Assembly: GCA_965197545.1 (NCBI GenBank)
Contig: CBDANJ010000008.1
Location: forward strand, 1,364,001 to 1,428,000
Length of the DNA: 64,000 nucleotides
Reading direction: 5' to 3'
Source: CATOSP01 sp965197545
GTDB lineage: Bacteria; Chloroflexota; Dehalococcoidia; Lucifugimonadales; UBA3495
Shown here: in pieces, positions 17,244 to 26,030 of the stretch
Numbering within the stretch: the first letter of the stretch is position 1
Layout: each line of letters opens with the position of its first letter
The notes under the pieces: model-generated
The model's input: only the letters and a program-made list of their open reading frames with translations
Database searches by the model: none
Told to the model about the DNA's origin: nothing
Position numbers and translations under genes: made by a program

Positions 17244-20177
17244 ATGACCGCCCAGACCACGACGGCAACCAGAATCCGCGGTAGAGACAGGGAAGAGCTG
17301 GCCAACCTGCTGCGGCAGCGGGTCAGCGGAGAGGTCAAATTCGACCCCTTCTCCAGGGTCCTCTACAGCACCGACGCCAGCATCTACCAGATGGAACCGG
17401 TCGGGGTGGTGATTCCGCGCAACGTGGACGACGTCCAGGCGGTGATGGAGATTGCCCGGGACAGCAATATCCCCGTGCTGCCCCGGACCGGTGGCACCAG
17501 CCTGGCGGGGCAGACGGTAAACCACGCCATCGTAGTGGACTTCAGCAAGTACCTGAACCAGGTCTTGGAAGTGAACCAGGAGGAAGGCTGGGTCCGCGTG
17601 CAGCCGGGAATCATCCTGGACCAGCTAAACCGGCAACTCGCCAGCTACGGACTCCAGTACGCCCCCGACCCCACCACGTCCAACCGGGCCTGCGTCGGCG
17701 GCGGAATCGGAAACAACACCTGCGGCGCCCACTCCGTGCTGTACGGCAAGACCCTCGACCACGTGATGGAGGTCGACACTATCCTCTCCGACGCCTCCCG
17801 GACACATTTCGGTCCTCTTGAAGCCCACGAGTTGGAGGCAAAACTCAGCGGCACCGGCTTGGAGTCCCACATTTACCGGGGCATCCGCTCCATTGCCCAG
17901 GAGAACCTGGCCGAGATCACCGCGCGATACCCGCAGATTCCCCGCCGGGTCAGCGGCTATAACATCGACGAATTTATGACCGACGACCCTTTCAACCTGA
18001 CCCGCATGGTCGTCGGCTCCGAAGGGACCCTGTGCGTGGTCAGCGAGGCCAAGCTCAACCTCGTGCCCCGGCCCACCATGACCGCGGTTTCCGTCCTGCA
18101 CTTCGTGGACATAGTCCGGGCCAGCGAGGCTACTAGAGAGGTGCTGAGACACGGCCCTTCCTCTATTGAGGTTATGGACAAGATCCTATTGGACCGCTCC
18201 CGGGAGTCGCTGGGCCACGCCAAGGACCTTGACTTCATCGTTGGAGACCCGGGCGCGCTCCTGGCGGTGGAGTTCTACGGAGAGTCAGAGGCCGAGTTAA
18301 GGTCGAAGCTCGACGAGCTGGAACGTGACATGACCCAACGCCGCCTCGCCTATGCCTGCGTGAACCTGCTGGACCGCGCATCCCAGGGGACGGTATGGAA
18401 TGTGCGCAAGGCCGGGTTGGGGTTGCTCATGAGCATCCACGGAGATGCCAAACCACTTCCGTTCGTCGAAGATACCGCCGTGGACCCGGAGACGCTGGGG
18501 CCCTTCGTCGCGAGGTTCGATGAAATAGTCCGCAACCACGGCACCCAGGCCGCTTACTACGGCCACGCCAGCGTCGGCTGCCTCCACATCCGTCCTCTGG
18601 TCAGTTTGAAGGATGCTCAAGGCGTCGAAACCATGGTCTCCATCGCTGACGAGATCAGCGACCTGGTCAAGGAATACGGGGGCTCGATGAGCGGGGAGCA
18701 CGGCGACGGCATCGTTCGCGGCGTCTGGACCGAGAAAATGTTCGGCCCCCACATAACGGGGCTCTTCCGTGATATCAAGCGGACCTTCGACCCCGACGGT
18801 ATCATGAACCCCGGCAAGATCATCGACTGCCCGCCCATGACAGAGAACCTCCGCTATGGCCCGGAGTACAACGCCAGCACCTTGCCGGTGCATCTGGATT
18901 TCTCCCTGGACACCAACTACGCCGGGGCGGTGGAGATGTGCAACGGAATGGGCGCCTGCCGTAAGCTGGACGGGACCATGTGCCCCTCTTACATCGCCAC
19001 CCGCGACGAGGAGCATTCGACAAGAGGTAGGGCCAACCTGCTCCGCGCCGCCCTGTCCGGCAAGCTGCCCGAAGGCACAATCACAGGTCAACGGCTCTAC
19101 GATGCCCTGGACCTGTGCCTGGAATGCAAAGGTTGTAAAGCCGAGTGCGACTCCGGCGTGGACATGGCCAAGTTGAAGTACGAGTTCCTGTCCAATTACC
19201 ACCAAACCAATGGCCTTCCGGCCCGGAACAAGTTTTTCGGCAACATCAACCGTATCAACCGGATGGGTTCCAGGTTCGCCCCTCTGTCCAACTGGGCTGC
19301 CAAGAGCCCCATTGGCAAGCTGGTGGCTACCGCCATCCTCGGCGTGCATCCGAAACGCTCGCTTCCTTCCTTCGCCGTTGAAACTCTTCCCAAGTGGTTC
19401 CAGCGGAGGCGCGTAAATTCCATGCGGGGCGCCCCGGCATCCAACGGCGTTACCGCGAAGGGGACCGTGGCGCTCTTCAACGACACGTTTATGAGCTACA
19501 ACTACCCCCAGGTAGGGATCGCGGCCACCGAGCTATTGGAGGCCGCGGGCTTCAAAGTGGTCCTGGCCGACGCCGGTTGCTGCGGACGCCCCATGCTGTC
19601 CAAGGGGATGATGAACGAGGCCGTGGCCGCGGCCCGGTATAACGTAGACCTACTTCACGCCTATGCCGACCAGGGCATCCCCATAATCGGCTGCGAGCCG
19701 AGCTGCCTCCTGAGTTTCCGCGACGAATACCCGGAGCTTCTGAAAGATGACCGCTCCAGGAAGGTTGCGGAACACTCCTATCTGATCGATGAGTTCCTGA
19801 TGATGCTCCAGGCCAATGGTGAGTTGGACCTGAATTTCCGCGACGAGCCAAAGAACGTGCTATTTCACGGACACTGCCACCAGAAGGCGTTGGTTGGGAC
19901 CGGCGCGTCCTTGGGAGCCTTGCGGCTACCCCCTGGTAACCAGGTTGAGCTTGTGGCCGCTGGCTGCTGCGGCATGGCGGGTAGCTTCGGATTCGAGAAG
20001 GAACACTACGACATCTCGATGACCATCGGCAACGAGACCCTGTTCCCCGCCGTCAATGCCAAAGGCGCGGACTGGGAAGTTGCAGTCATGGGCGTCTCCT
20101 GCCGCCAGCAGATCGAGCACGGCACCAGCCGCCAACCCCGGCACCTGGCGGAGGTGTTGCGGGACTGTTTGGCGTAA
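17244..20177 (+). CDS. fused FAD-binding / Fe-S oxidoreductase (GlcD-GlcF or Dld type), 977 aa
   Basis: The N-terminal half is a PCMH-type FAD domain (PVLPRTGGTSLAGQTV, GIGNNTCGAHSVLYGK) with an FAD-oxidase C domain (YGHASVGCLHIRPL, GSMSGEHGDGIVRG). The C-terminal half carries Fe-S ligands CNGMGAC and CLECKGCKAECDSGVD, then two CCG-type heme/Fe-S reductase motifs, DAGCCGRPM and AAGCCGMAG. In such fusions a 2-hydroxy acid (D-lactate or glycolate) is oxidised at FAD and electrons pass through Fe-S to quinone. The substrate cannot be fixed here. The fourth cluster Cys is followed by Asp rather than the usual Pro. AGGAG precedes the ATG at 17244. Confidence 0.92.
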   Translation: MTAQTTTATRIRGRDREELANLLRQRVSGEVKFDPFSRVLYSTDASIYQMEPVGVVIPRNVDDVQAVMEIARDSNIPVLPRTGGTSLAGQTVNHAIVVDFSKYLNQVLEVNQEEGWVRVQPGIILDQLNRQLASYGLQYAPDPTTSNRACVGGGIGNNTCGAHSVLYGKTLDHVMEVDTILSDASRTHFGPLEAHELEAKLSGTGLESHIYRGIRSIAQENLAEITARYPQIPRRVSGYNIDEFMTDDPFNLTRMVVGSEGTLCVVSEAKLNLVPRPTMTAVSVLHFVDIVRASEATREVLRHGPSSIEVMDKILLDRSRESLGHAKDLDFIVGDPGALLAVEFYGESEAELRSKLDELERDMTQRRLAYACVNLLDRASQGTVWNVRKAGLGLLMSIHGDAKPLPFVEDTAVDPETLGPFVARFDEIVRNHGTQAAYYGHASVGCLHIRPLVSLKDAQGVETMVSIADEISDLVKEYGGSMSGEHGDGIVRGVWTEKMFGPHITGLFRDIKRTFDPDGIMNPGKIIDCPPMTENLRYGPEYNASTLPVHLDFSLDTNYAGAVEMCNGMGACRKLDGTMCPSYIATRDEEHSTRGRANLLRAALSGKLPEGTITGQRLYDALDLCLECKGCKAECDSGVDMAKLKYEFLSNYHQTNGLPARNKFFGNINRINRMGSRFAPLSNWAAKSPIGKLVATAILGVHPKRSLPSFAVETLPKWFQRRRVNSMRGAPASNGVTAKGTVALFNDTFMSYNYPQVGIAATELLEAAGFKVVLADAGCCGRPMLSKGMMNEAVAAARYNVDLLHAYADQGIPIIGCEPSCLLSFRDEYPELLKDDRSRKVAEHSYLIDEFLMMLQANGELDLNFRDEPKNVLFHGHCHQKALVGTGASLGALRLPPGNQVELVAAGCCGMAGSFGFEKEHYDISMTIGNETLFPAVNAKGADWEVAVMGVSCRQQIEHGTSRQPRHLAEVLRDCLA

Positions 20178-20213
20178 AATCCCCCGGTAGCCCTCGGAGC
20201 GTCAGTCGACCAG

Positions 20214-20450
20214 GTGAAGTTCACCGAGTATTTCCACCATACGCGCCGGAGACCCGACCGTTCATTTATTGAATTGGATTGGATCAGGCGAGTAATGGAT
20301 AATCCCGTTAGAGAACATATCCAATTCGATGGGCACATCCGGCGTTGGGGTCAGATAGCGGAAATGGGTGGAATGTACCTAAGGGTCGTCCTCTTGCTGG
20401 ATGGGGAGACAGTGCGCAACGCGTTCTTCGACAGGTCATTCGCGGTATGA
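20214..20450 (+). CDS. small protein, possible toxin partner of a DUF2283 protein
   Basis: A 78-residue protein starting at GTG: KFTEYFHHTRRRPDRSFIEL, then WIRRVMDNPVREHIQFDGHI and YLRVVLLLDGETVRNAFFDR. It resembles the DUF4258/RelE-like proteins that precede DUF2283 genes in Chloroflexota and Cyanobacteria. Its stop overlaps the ATG of the next gene (ATGA). A toxin-antitoxin role is inferred from arrangement only. Confidence 0.55.
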   Translation: MKFTEYFHHTRRRPDRSFIELDWIRRVMDNPVREHIQFDGHIRRWGQIAEMGGMYLRVVLLLDGETVRNAFFDRSFAV

Positions 20451-20536
20451 AGATCAAGTATTTTCAGGAAACAGATACTCTCTACATTGAGTTCTGCGAG
20501 AGAAGTATCCGAAAGAGGCGAGCCCGATATGACTGA
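20447..20536 (+). pseudogene. DUF2283-type protein, truncated at 29 residues
   Basis: MKIKYFQETDTLYIEFCERS is the typical DUF2283 beginning, but the family is about 60 residues and the frame ends early after a run of Arg. Another frame contains SERGEPDMTE, closer to the expected continuation, so a small indel near 20495 is likely. It may have been the antitoxin for the gene at 20214. Confidence 0.6.
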
Positions 20537-20543
20537 ATAATTG

Positions 20544-20583
20544 CGGCCCCATCCGCGCAGCAACGTGGACGGGGCCGCTTTAT
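20544..20583 (+). terminator. rho-independent terminator
   Basis: The stem GCGGCCCCATCC pairs with GGACGGGGCCGC, followed by TTTAT. It closes the oxidase/DUF2283 transcript. The bases from here to 20718 hold no gene. Confidence 0.8.
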
Positions 20584-20718
20584 GGAGTCCTGGACCGGGG
20601 AATGCCGGCGCCTGACCCCAGGCTCGCCAAGCAAGCCGCTTTGATTTTATCATATCGGCTATCTGGGAAACTCTCGCCAGCCATTCCCCCGATGACATTG
20701 ATTGCCGGGGGCTTTTCT

Positions 20719-21396
20719 ATGTCTAGGGAACCTTTGCCTCAACAACCTTTGTCTGAAGAAGACGAGTTGATCAGGCTCCATATCCTGGAGGTCCAACAGC
20801 TACAGGCGATGGTATTAGACTGCCTTGAGAACGGTGTCCCGAAGGACCAGGTAGCCGAGGAGTTGAGCCGGGAGAGCGAGCTTGCCCCGCACCTTCAATC
20901 CATGACCGTCTCTGACGCTCGCCTGCTTGTCGACGAAATGGATGATCTGATAAAGGCCGAACATAGGAGTAACGGCGTTGAGACCATCATTCAAGGTATT
21001 GGCGGGGCTGGAAGGAGTTGTTGGCCTCGCCTTCGCCGTTTACTGGATCGACAAGCACTGGTGGAGCTTTCTGGGAGTAGACGCATGGCTGTACGTCATC
21101 CCTCCTGCGCTTGCAGGAGTTGCCGGAGGCATCTTCCTGGCAGCCAGAGGGTTTATACGGCTCTTCGGCACCATCGGAGAAGTCGATTCTTTCTCCATAC
21201 GGTCGAGGAAAGCGTTGATGAACGTGGTCAACAAGCTGAACGGGTCCCAGGACTTATAGAAAGGAGACACTCTCCATGTACGGCCACCGCAATGTCTTCA
21301 CCGTTAGCCTGGCTCTGGCTACTCTGGCCGTCTTATCTCTTGGGTGCAAGACTGGAGCCGCTTCTGCGCCCCCGACACCGGACATCCAGGCCATGA
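20719..21396 (+). CDS. hypothetical helical protein; only the first ~85 residues look coding
   Basis: MSREPLPQQPLSEEDELIRL and LRLHILEVQQLQAMVLDCLE begin a helical, acidic segment ending near VDEMDDLIKAEHRSNG at about 20970. Beyond that the frame overlaps two better genes (20978 and 21276) and its composition becomes Arg-rich, which is typical of a wrong frame. A shift of one base near 20965 would give a stop (TAG or TAA) just before the next gene's ribosome site. The likely true gene is therefore 20719 to about 20970. Function not recognised. Confidence 0.4.
   Translation: MSREPLPQQPLSEEDELIRLHILEVQQLQAMVLDCLENGVPKDQVAEELSRESELAPHLQSMTVSDARLLVDEMDDLIKAEHRSNGVETIIQGIGGAGRSCWPRLRRLLDRQALVELSGSRRMAVRHPSCACRSCRRHLPGSQRVYTALRHHRRSRFFLHTVEESVDERGQQAERVPGLIERRHSPCTATAMSSPLAWLWLLWPSYLLGARLEPLLRPRHRTSRP
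20978..21259 (+). CDS. small membrane protein, TTG start
   Basis: A 93-residue protein with two hydrophobic stretches: VLAGLEGVVGLAFAVYWID and AWLYVIPPALAGVAGGIFLA. The only start compatible with the reading is TTG at 20978, which has AGGAGT seven bases upstream. The C-terminal third is hydrophilic (FSIRSRKALMNVVNKLNG). It sits between the helical protein and a lipoprotein in one direction with small gaps, so they are probably cotranscribed. Function not recognised. Confidence 0.6.
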   Translation: MRPSFKVLAGLEGVVGLAFAVYWIDKHWWSFLGVDAWLYVIPPALAGVAGGIFLAARGFIRLFGTIGEVDSFSIRSRKALMNVVNKLNGSQDL

Positions 21397-21950
21397 TTGC
21401 CAAAGCCGTTGTCGAGCTTACCCCACAACCCACAGTAGATGCCCGGGCAACAGCCGACGCACAGGCCAGAATAGTCGAGGCCAAGGTCAAGGCGACTCTG
21501 GCCGCTATGCCCACAGAGATACCCACTTCCACACCGATGCCCACTCCGGCGCCAAGTCCAACACCCACACCGGCGCCCACAATCACACCCTCACCAACTC
21601 CGACACTGACACCAGAACCAACCGCCATCTCTCTATCCCAAAGCGACCCCGCCGCATTTGAGATAGAGACCTATAAACTATCTGAAGTCATTGACAAGTA
21701 CATGGTCGTAACCGACAAATGCTTCGACCCCATTTACGACGGAGACAGGCCATTGCCAGACGACATCGCAAAGGAAATAGTCACCGAAACTATCGTGGCA
21801 TTCAATAAAACCCTCACCAAGCACTTTACCCAGATGACCTACCAAGAGCTATTAGACCTCCAAGATACCCTCACTCAAATGGTCTTCGATCTACCCCTCA
21901 TCTGCCTTCCAACCGACTGGACTCCCGACTGGACCACGCCTCAGCAATAA
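21276..21950 (+). CDS. lipoprotein with a Thr/Pro linker
   Basis: A signal sequence with lipobox LAVLSLGC, then a helix rich in Ala (VDARATADAQARIVEAKVKA), a Thr/Pro linker from about residue 80 to 115 (TPTPAPTITPSPTPTLTP), and a C-terminal globular part of about 105 residues (EIETYKLSEVIDKYMVVTDK). Such linkers are common in exported proteins of Chloroflexota. AAAGGAG precedes the ATG. The C-terminal domain is not recognised. Confidence 0.75.
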   Translation: MYGHRNVFTVSLALATLAVLSLGCKTGAASAPPTPDIQAMIAKAVVELTPQPTVDARATADAQARIVEAKVKATLAAMPTEIPTSTPMPTPAPSPTPTPAPTITPSPTPTLTPEPTAISLSQSDPAAFEIETYKLSEVIDKYMVVTDKCFDPIYDGDRPLPDDIAKEIVTETIVAFNKTLTKHFTQMTYQELLDLQDTLTQMVFDLPLICLPTDWTPDWTTPQQ

Positions 21951-21967
21951 CCCACTCAAACCCAGGT

Positions 21968-21990
21968 CCCCGGTGTGTTCATCACCGGGG
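21968..21990 (+). terminator. hairpin after the lipoprotein gene
   Basis: CCCCGGTG pairs with CACCGGGG around a 7-base loop, 17 bases past the stop codon at 21950. Confidence 0.6.
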
Positions 21991-22078
21991 CCCGGGTCCT
22001 TCTTGGAGCCACCACCCAGCCCGAGCCGGTCTGGGTTTCGCCATTTTCTCTTTCTCGATTTCGTGATTGACACAACAA

Positions 22079-22102
22079 GGCCCCAGCGTAATCGCTGGGG
22101 CC
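22079..22102. terminator. hairpin GGCCCCAGCG-TAAT-CGCTGGGGCC
   Basis: A perfect 10-bp stem with a 4-base loop in non-coding DNA. It could stop transcription from either side. Confidence 0.6.
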
Positions 22103-22145
22103 ATCTTCAAATCGAGGGATTAGCCGATGTACAACTGAGCCATAC

Positions 22146-22191
22146 GCACTGAAAGCCAGCAGCGGGTGGCACTGCTGCTGGCTTTCAGTGC
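22146..22191. repeat. 18-bp perfect inverted repeat with a 10-base loop
   Basis: GCACTGAAAGCCAGCAGC (22146-22163) is followed by its exact inverse at 22174-22191. It is unusually long for a terminator and has no T run directly after it. No gene overlaps it. Confidence 0.7.
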
Positions 22192-22199
22192 GCCAAAGG

Positions 22200-22451
22200 T
22201 TATTTACCAGGGCTTGCGCCCTTCACCCAAGAAAACAGGTGAAGGATAGCCTCCAGGGAAGCTTGCGTCAAGGCCCCGGCCAACCTTAAGCCGGGGCCTT
22301 TTTGTGCCCCAGCGGACAGGCCGGCCAGAAATATGGCGTGACCGGCGTCCTCGCCCTGGCCGAAGACCGCATCCCGGACCGCCATCAGCATGAAGCCCCC
22401 AACCGCGGCGGTCATAACCATGAAGATGTACTGTACCGGAGTAAGTTCCAT
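22200..22451 (-). CDS. possible small membrane protein
   Basis: The first 25 residues (MELTPVQYIFMVMTAAVGGF) form one transmembrane segment followed by MAVRDAVFGQGEDAGH. The rest is read through a terminator-like hairpin (22270-22300, AAGGCCCCGG/CCGGGGCCTT then TTT on the + strand), so the downstream part may be non-coding. No clear ribosome site. Function not recognised. Confidence 0.35.
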   Translation of the reverse strand: MELTPVQYIFMVMTAAVGGFMLMAVRDAVFGQGEDAGHAIFLAGLSAGAQKGPGLRLAGALTQASLEAILHLFSWVKGASPGK

Positions 22452-22508
22452 GCGGTCTTACAACAGATTGGGTTATTTCTTGTGAGGCTGAGGCGTCAGG
22501 GCTTACCT

Positions 22509-22898
22509 TTATCGCTTTCTCTCCCCTTCGTTTATGACTATGTTGGCACTCCCTGAAACTCCCGCATGGGCGAGGAAGGCCATTAGTTGGCTGAGGTCGT
22601 CTTTATCTGTGACGTGGATGTAGACGTAGTATGAATCTTCGTGGAGGTAGACGTTGATCACGCTGGGGAGGTCCGTGATATTGTGCTCGATCAGTTTGTC
22701 CCATATTTCCCGTGCTGCATTGCCTTCATACAGGATGTCTTTGAAGACAAAGTGGCCTTCCAGCGTTGGCAGGGGCGTTGGCACTGGCCGAGTGGGTCCT
22801 GGTTGCACTTGATCAGGGTTTGAACTGGGAGTCGCAGCGGCACAGGCCGCTGCGACTGCGATCCAGAGGCTAATCAGCGCGAGTATTGAGAGCTTCAT
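22509..22898 (-). CDS. small lipoprotein, second gene of a protease operon
   Basis: A 129-residue exported protein: signal with lipobox-like VAAACAAA, a short Pro/Thr linker, then a domain rich in beta structure (HFVFKDILYEGNAAREIWDK, YYVYIHVTDKDDLSQLMAFL). It starts 9 bases after the stop of the protease gene with AAAGGAGA as ribosome site, so the two are coupled. It could be an inhibitor or chaperone-like propeptide for the protease; that is only inference from position and size. Confidence 0.7.
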   Translation of the reverse strand: MKLSILALISLWIAVAAACAAATPSSNPDQVQPGPTRPVPTPLPTLEGHFVFKDILYEGNAAREIWDKLIEHNITDLPSVINVYLHEDSYYVYIHVTDKDDLSQLMAFLAHAGVSGSANIVINEGERKR

Positions 22899-22907
22899 GG
22901 TCTCCTT

Positions 22908-24191
22908 TTAGCAGCTATAGGGTGAGGCGCAGGAGCGCCAGTTGTCGTTCTGCCCGAGGTCCTGATAGATGTTGACCAGCGGGGATATGACTCCCTTTCC
23001 CGTGCTGGGAATCTTGCCGACATGGATACCGTACAACCTGACATCAGTTTCCGATCCGGCCTGCTCGTAGTAGGGGGCTCCGCTGTCGCCTCCGTGGGAT
23101 GTCATCGAGATAAGGTATTGGCATAAGAGCATCCGGTTGCCTGCTTCATCGGTGTTCTCGCAGGTGTCGCTTATGTTCCCAAAGACGTAGCCGCTGCTTC
23201 TACCGAACCGCCGCAGAGGTTTGCCTGGGTAAACAGTTCCTCCTTCGTATTTGACCTTTAGCTGGTCTCCGCTGGCTACGTCTATGGAATTGTTGGCGTT
23301 TGGCTTGGCGATGTATCCGCGGTGGTAGCTAACGCCGGAGTCGAACCGGATGAACGCTGAGTCGGACTTTCTGCACGTCTTACCTGCGGGGCAGCCGGTG
23401 ATCGCGGAGAAGGTCGGGTCCACGGCTTCATTGCCGACCTTGTGGCTTGTATTGGTGTTGGTTGGCTGGTAGAAGGCAACATTATTGGTTCCACCGTCCC
23501 AGGAGTTTTCGGTGCAGTGACCGGCTGTGACGAACCCGGCGACTCCGGCTTTCTCAGTAACAAATCCTATGGAGCAGAGGCCAACGTTTACCACCTTTAC
23601 CTGGTAGGCTCCCATCATCTCATTGTTGTTGGCCCTCTCCCGGATTGTATGCTCTTTGACCATTCTCGCCCGTTCCGTGATTTTAACGGCTGCGTGTGGT
23701 ATTTCGAGGTTGGTCAGTATCGCCAGGATTTCACTTTTCTTCGACAAGTCGAGGATGCCGATTTCCAGGCGATTGCTCTGTTCCTCCAGGTCCGTGGCAA
23801 CTACGCTGGAGTTTGCCCATACGTCGTTTTGCATGGAGGAGTACCAGTTGCTCAACTGGGCGATGGTGTAATCGCCTTTGATGATGTTGAGTCGGGCGCC
23901 CGGTACGACTCCGAATTTATCTTCGACCGCGTCCTGGGCATTCTCTTGCTTGTCCGTGTTGGTCTCGTTGCTGGCGAGGTAGATGTTCAAGACATCGGTG
24001 TTGCCGTCCTTGGAGAAGTAGAAGCCTCCGAACTCGCTGACTGTGTTGCCGACTTCAGCGAGGAGCTGGTTGTGGTCCTTGTAGCTGGTCACGTCGAGGT
24101 TTTCGCCGGTTTCCTGGGCGCCGGCGTAGCTCACTCCTGCGATGAGCAGGGCGAACACGGCTATGGCTGCAAAGAGCTTGGAGGGGAACAT
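22908..24191 (-). CDS. secreted trypsin-like serine protease (streptogrisin-like)
   Basis: A 427-residue preproprotease. Signal peptide FAAIAVFALLIAGVSYAGAQ; a prodomain of about 170 residues; a chymotrypsin fold with His in GFVTAGHCTEN, Asp in the KSDSAFIRFD region and Ser in SHGGDSGAPYY. Cys pairs (CPAGKTC, C in ISDTCEN and LLCQY) suggest disulfides outside the cell. The prodomain-plus-S1 layout resembles streptogrisins. GGAGG lies 8 bases before the ATG at 24191. The lipoprotein at 22509 follows in the same operon. All catalytic residues are present. Confidence 0.9.
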   Translation of the reverse strand: MFPSKLFAAIAVFALLIAGVSYAGAQETGENLDVTSYKDHNQLLAEVGNTVSEFGGFYFSKDGNTDVLNIYLASNETNTDKQENAQDAVEDKFGVVPGARLNIIKGDYTIAQLSNWYSSMQNDVWANSSVVATDLEEQSNRLEIGILDLSKKSEILAILTNLEIPHAAVKITERARMVKEHTIRERANNNEMMGAYQVKVVNVGLCSIGFVTEKAGVAGFVTAGHCTENSWDGGTNNVAFYQPTNTNTSHKVGNEAVDPTFSAITGCPAGKTCRKSDSAFIRFDSGVSYHRGYIAKPNANNSIDVASGDQLKVKYEGGTVYPGKPLRRFGRSSGYVFGNISDTCENTDEAGNRMLLCQYLISMTSHGGDSGAPYYEQAGSETDVRLYGIHVGKIPSTGKGVISPLVNIYQDLGQNDNWRSCASPYSC

Positions 24192-24446
24192 TGGGGATAC
24201 CTCCGTTAAAGTGTGGTTGCCGGGGCCACTCTGTTGATATTAGCGATCAACGACGGAGGTACAGGTGTGCCAGTGAGGAGTGAAGCCGGTCATGGCGACC
24301 GGGAGGAGGACAAGTTCGAGGGTCCCGGGCAGCCTGGGAAACGCCACTGCATCACCTCCCTTGTGTTTCAGAATGTTCGACAGTCTACAAGAAACTCCGG
24401 TGTTTTGGTGTTTTATAGTAGGGGATTCCCTACTTTTCCAGACCAA

Positions 24447-25187
24447 ATGACGGCAGGCCCCGGGATGAATCCCGGACGGACCATCCGGCGGGGGCTGGCG
24501 GCGGCGATGAACGCCGGGGGGAAGCGCTGTCTGGTCCTCTCCGATCCGGGGCTGGCATTCCTGGCCCGCCGGGACCGCTCCGCCGTGGGCGCAGCCCGCC
24601 GGCGTTGGAGCGCCGCCCTGCTGGACCCTGCGGCTGGCCTGGACTGGCGCAACGTTTACTGCTCCCGCAGCCGCCAGTTGCTGCGCAACCTGGAGCACAC
24701 CCAGGCCGTTCACCAGTTCCTGGCGGACCTGGCAAGTCAGTCCCGTTGCCTGGGCTGCGAGCTGGCGCAGCTAGACCCGCCCCGGCGGGCAAACCGCTTC
24801 TTCCGCCGCGACGACCGGCTTCACTCGGTGCGCCCCGACGCCTTTGGCGTGGTGAAGAGGGATGAGGAGGAACTGCCCTTCTTCCTGGAATGGGAGCGCC
24901 GGGCGGTGCGCCCCACGACCATGGCGGCCCGCATCGCCCCCTACCTGCGCTACTACGCCGCCCCTCGCTCTCTGGACGACCACGGCGTAATTCCCGCCGT
25001 CCTGGTGGTCTTCGACGACGACATCATCGCCGTCGGCCACTTCGTGCGGGTGGCAGACAACGAGATGCGGCGGGCCGGAGTCAAGGTGCCCCTTTGGATG
25101 TCCCACAAGGCTGCCTTGGAAAAACTGGGGCCGCTGGGCGCCGCCTGGCGGAAGCCCGGCTCCTTCCGGCCCGAATGCGCTTTTTGA
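24447..25187 (+). CDS. replication-relaxation family protein, probably 5'-truncated
   Basis: About 247 residues matching the C-terminal two-thirds of replication-relaxation proteins: LEHTQAVHQFLADLA, RPDAFGVVKRDEEELPFFLE, WERRAVRPTTMAARIAPYLR and VIPAVLVVFDDD. The N-terminal winged-helix domain of the family is missing. Such proteins occur on plasmids and conjugative elements of Gram-positive-type bacteria. A palindrome AGTAGGG-GATT-CCCTACT lies just upstream (24417-24434). Probably a relic of an integrated element, like the type IV secretion genes at 37.5-42.8 kb. Confidence 0.7.
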   Translation: MTAGPGMNPGRTIRRGLAAAMNAGGKRCLVLSDPGLAFLARRDRSAVGAARRRWSAALLDPAAGLDWRNVYCSRSRQLLRNLEHTQAVHQFLADLASQSRCLGCELAQLDPPRRANRFFRRDDRLHSVRPDAFGVVKRDEEELPFFLEWERRAVRPTTMAARIAPYLRYYAAPRSLDDHGVIPAVLVVFDDDIIAVGHFVRVADNEMRRAGVKVPLWMSHKAALEKLGPLGAAWRKPGSFRPECAF

Positions 25188-25225
25188 TCCGGCCGGCTTA
25201 AACCTATCGAGAGGAAGTGAACGCT

Positions 25226-25903
25226 ATGAGAATCTACTACGCGGTGGAGGCCGAGGGCCTCCATCGCCACGTCCGCTCCGCCCTGGGGGTGGACGCCGGG
25301 GCCTGGAACCGTTTCAACCGGCGGATACACGAATGGCGCCGCAGCCTGGAATCCCGCTACGGCATCCCCGCCGATCTTGGACTGCGCGCCGACGAACTGG
25401 CTTCCGTTCCGCAGTCCTGCGCCTGCGGTTGCCACTCGCAACCGGCGCACCGCCATGGAGCGGAGGTGATTGCCGAGGGGCTGCGCCTCATCGAGGACTT
25501 TGCCGTCGAGTCCGGCGGCCTGGGTGTAACCAACATCTGCCTGGACAAGGACGACATTCCGGCGTACCGGCGGGTCAGCCTGGACCGGCTGTTCAACCGG
25601 GTCAACGCCACCGCCGCCCGGGCGGGCGGTCACGCCCTCGTAATCTTCGGCCAGGAACCCGAGGAGATGGTCGCCAGCCTCTACCACCGGCTCAGGAACT
25701 ACAACCCGGTGCCCACGCGCCACGGGGCCTGCGATGACTCTGTCTATGGGGAGGTTGCGGGTGTGCCAGCCGTCATCGCAGGCCCGGCCTTCCGGGACCC
25801 CGACGGCGACTCCGGCGCTCTGGCCGGAGCCTTCGGTGTCCTCGACCGCGCCCTGAACCGCCGGGCGGCCAGGCATGACCCCCGAGGGGTGGTCCGGCGG
25901 TGA
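25226..25903 (+). CDS. hypothetical protein downstream of replication-relaxation gene
   Basis: About 225 residues: MRIYYAVEAEGLHRHVRSAL, EVIAEGLRLIEDFAVESGGL, YRRVSLDRLFNRVNATAARA and HALVIFGQEPEEMVASLYHR. The alternation of a beta strand near the start with a later RVNxxxxxxGxxALVIFxxE block recalls DUF3800 proteins, but the usual DES motif is not seen. GAGGAAG lies 8 bases before the ATG. GC content is very high, like the gene before it. Function not recognised. Confidence 0.55.
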   Translation: MRIYYAVEAEGLHRHVRSALGVDAGAWNRFNRRIHEWRRSLESRYGIPADLGLRADELASVPQSCACGCHSQPAHRHGAEVIAEGLRLIEDFAVESGGLGVTNICLDKDDIPAYRRVSLDRLFNRVNATAARAGGHALVIFGQEPEEMVASLYHRLRNYNPVPTRHGACDDSVYGEVAGVPAVIAGPAFRDPDGDSGALAGAFGVLDRALNRRAARHDPRGVVRR

Positions 25904-26030
25904 CGCGGAATTGAGCAAGGGAAAGTAAGGAGGGCCGGAGGGATCAAATTCCCCAGCCTTCCACGCCTTCGGAAGAGGCGAAGCCAAGGAGAGCGCCAGC
26001 GCAACGCCCGCCATTGCGTGGAATCCTGGC

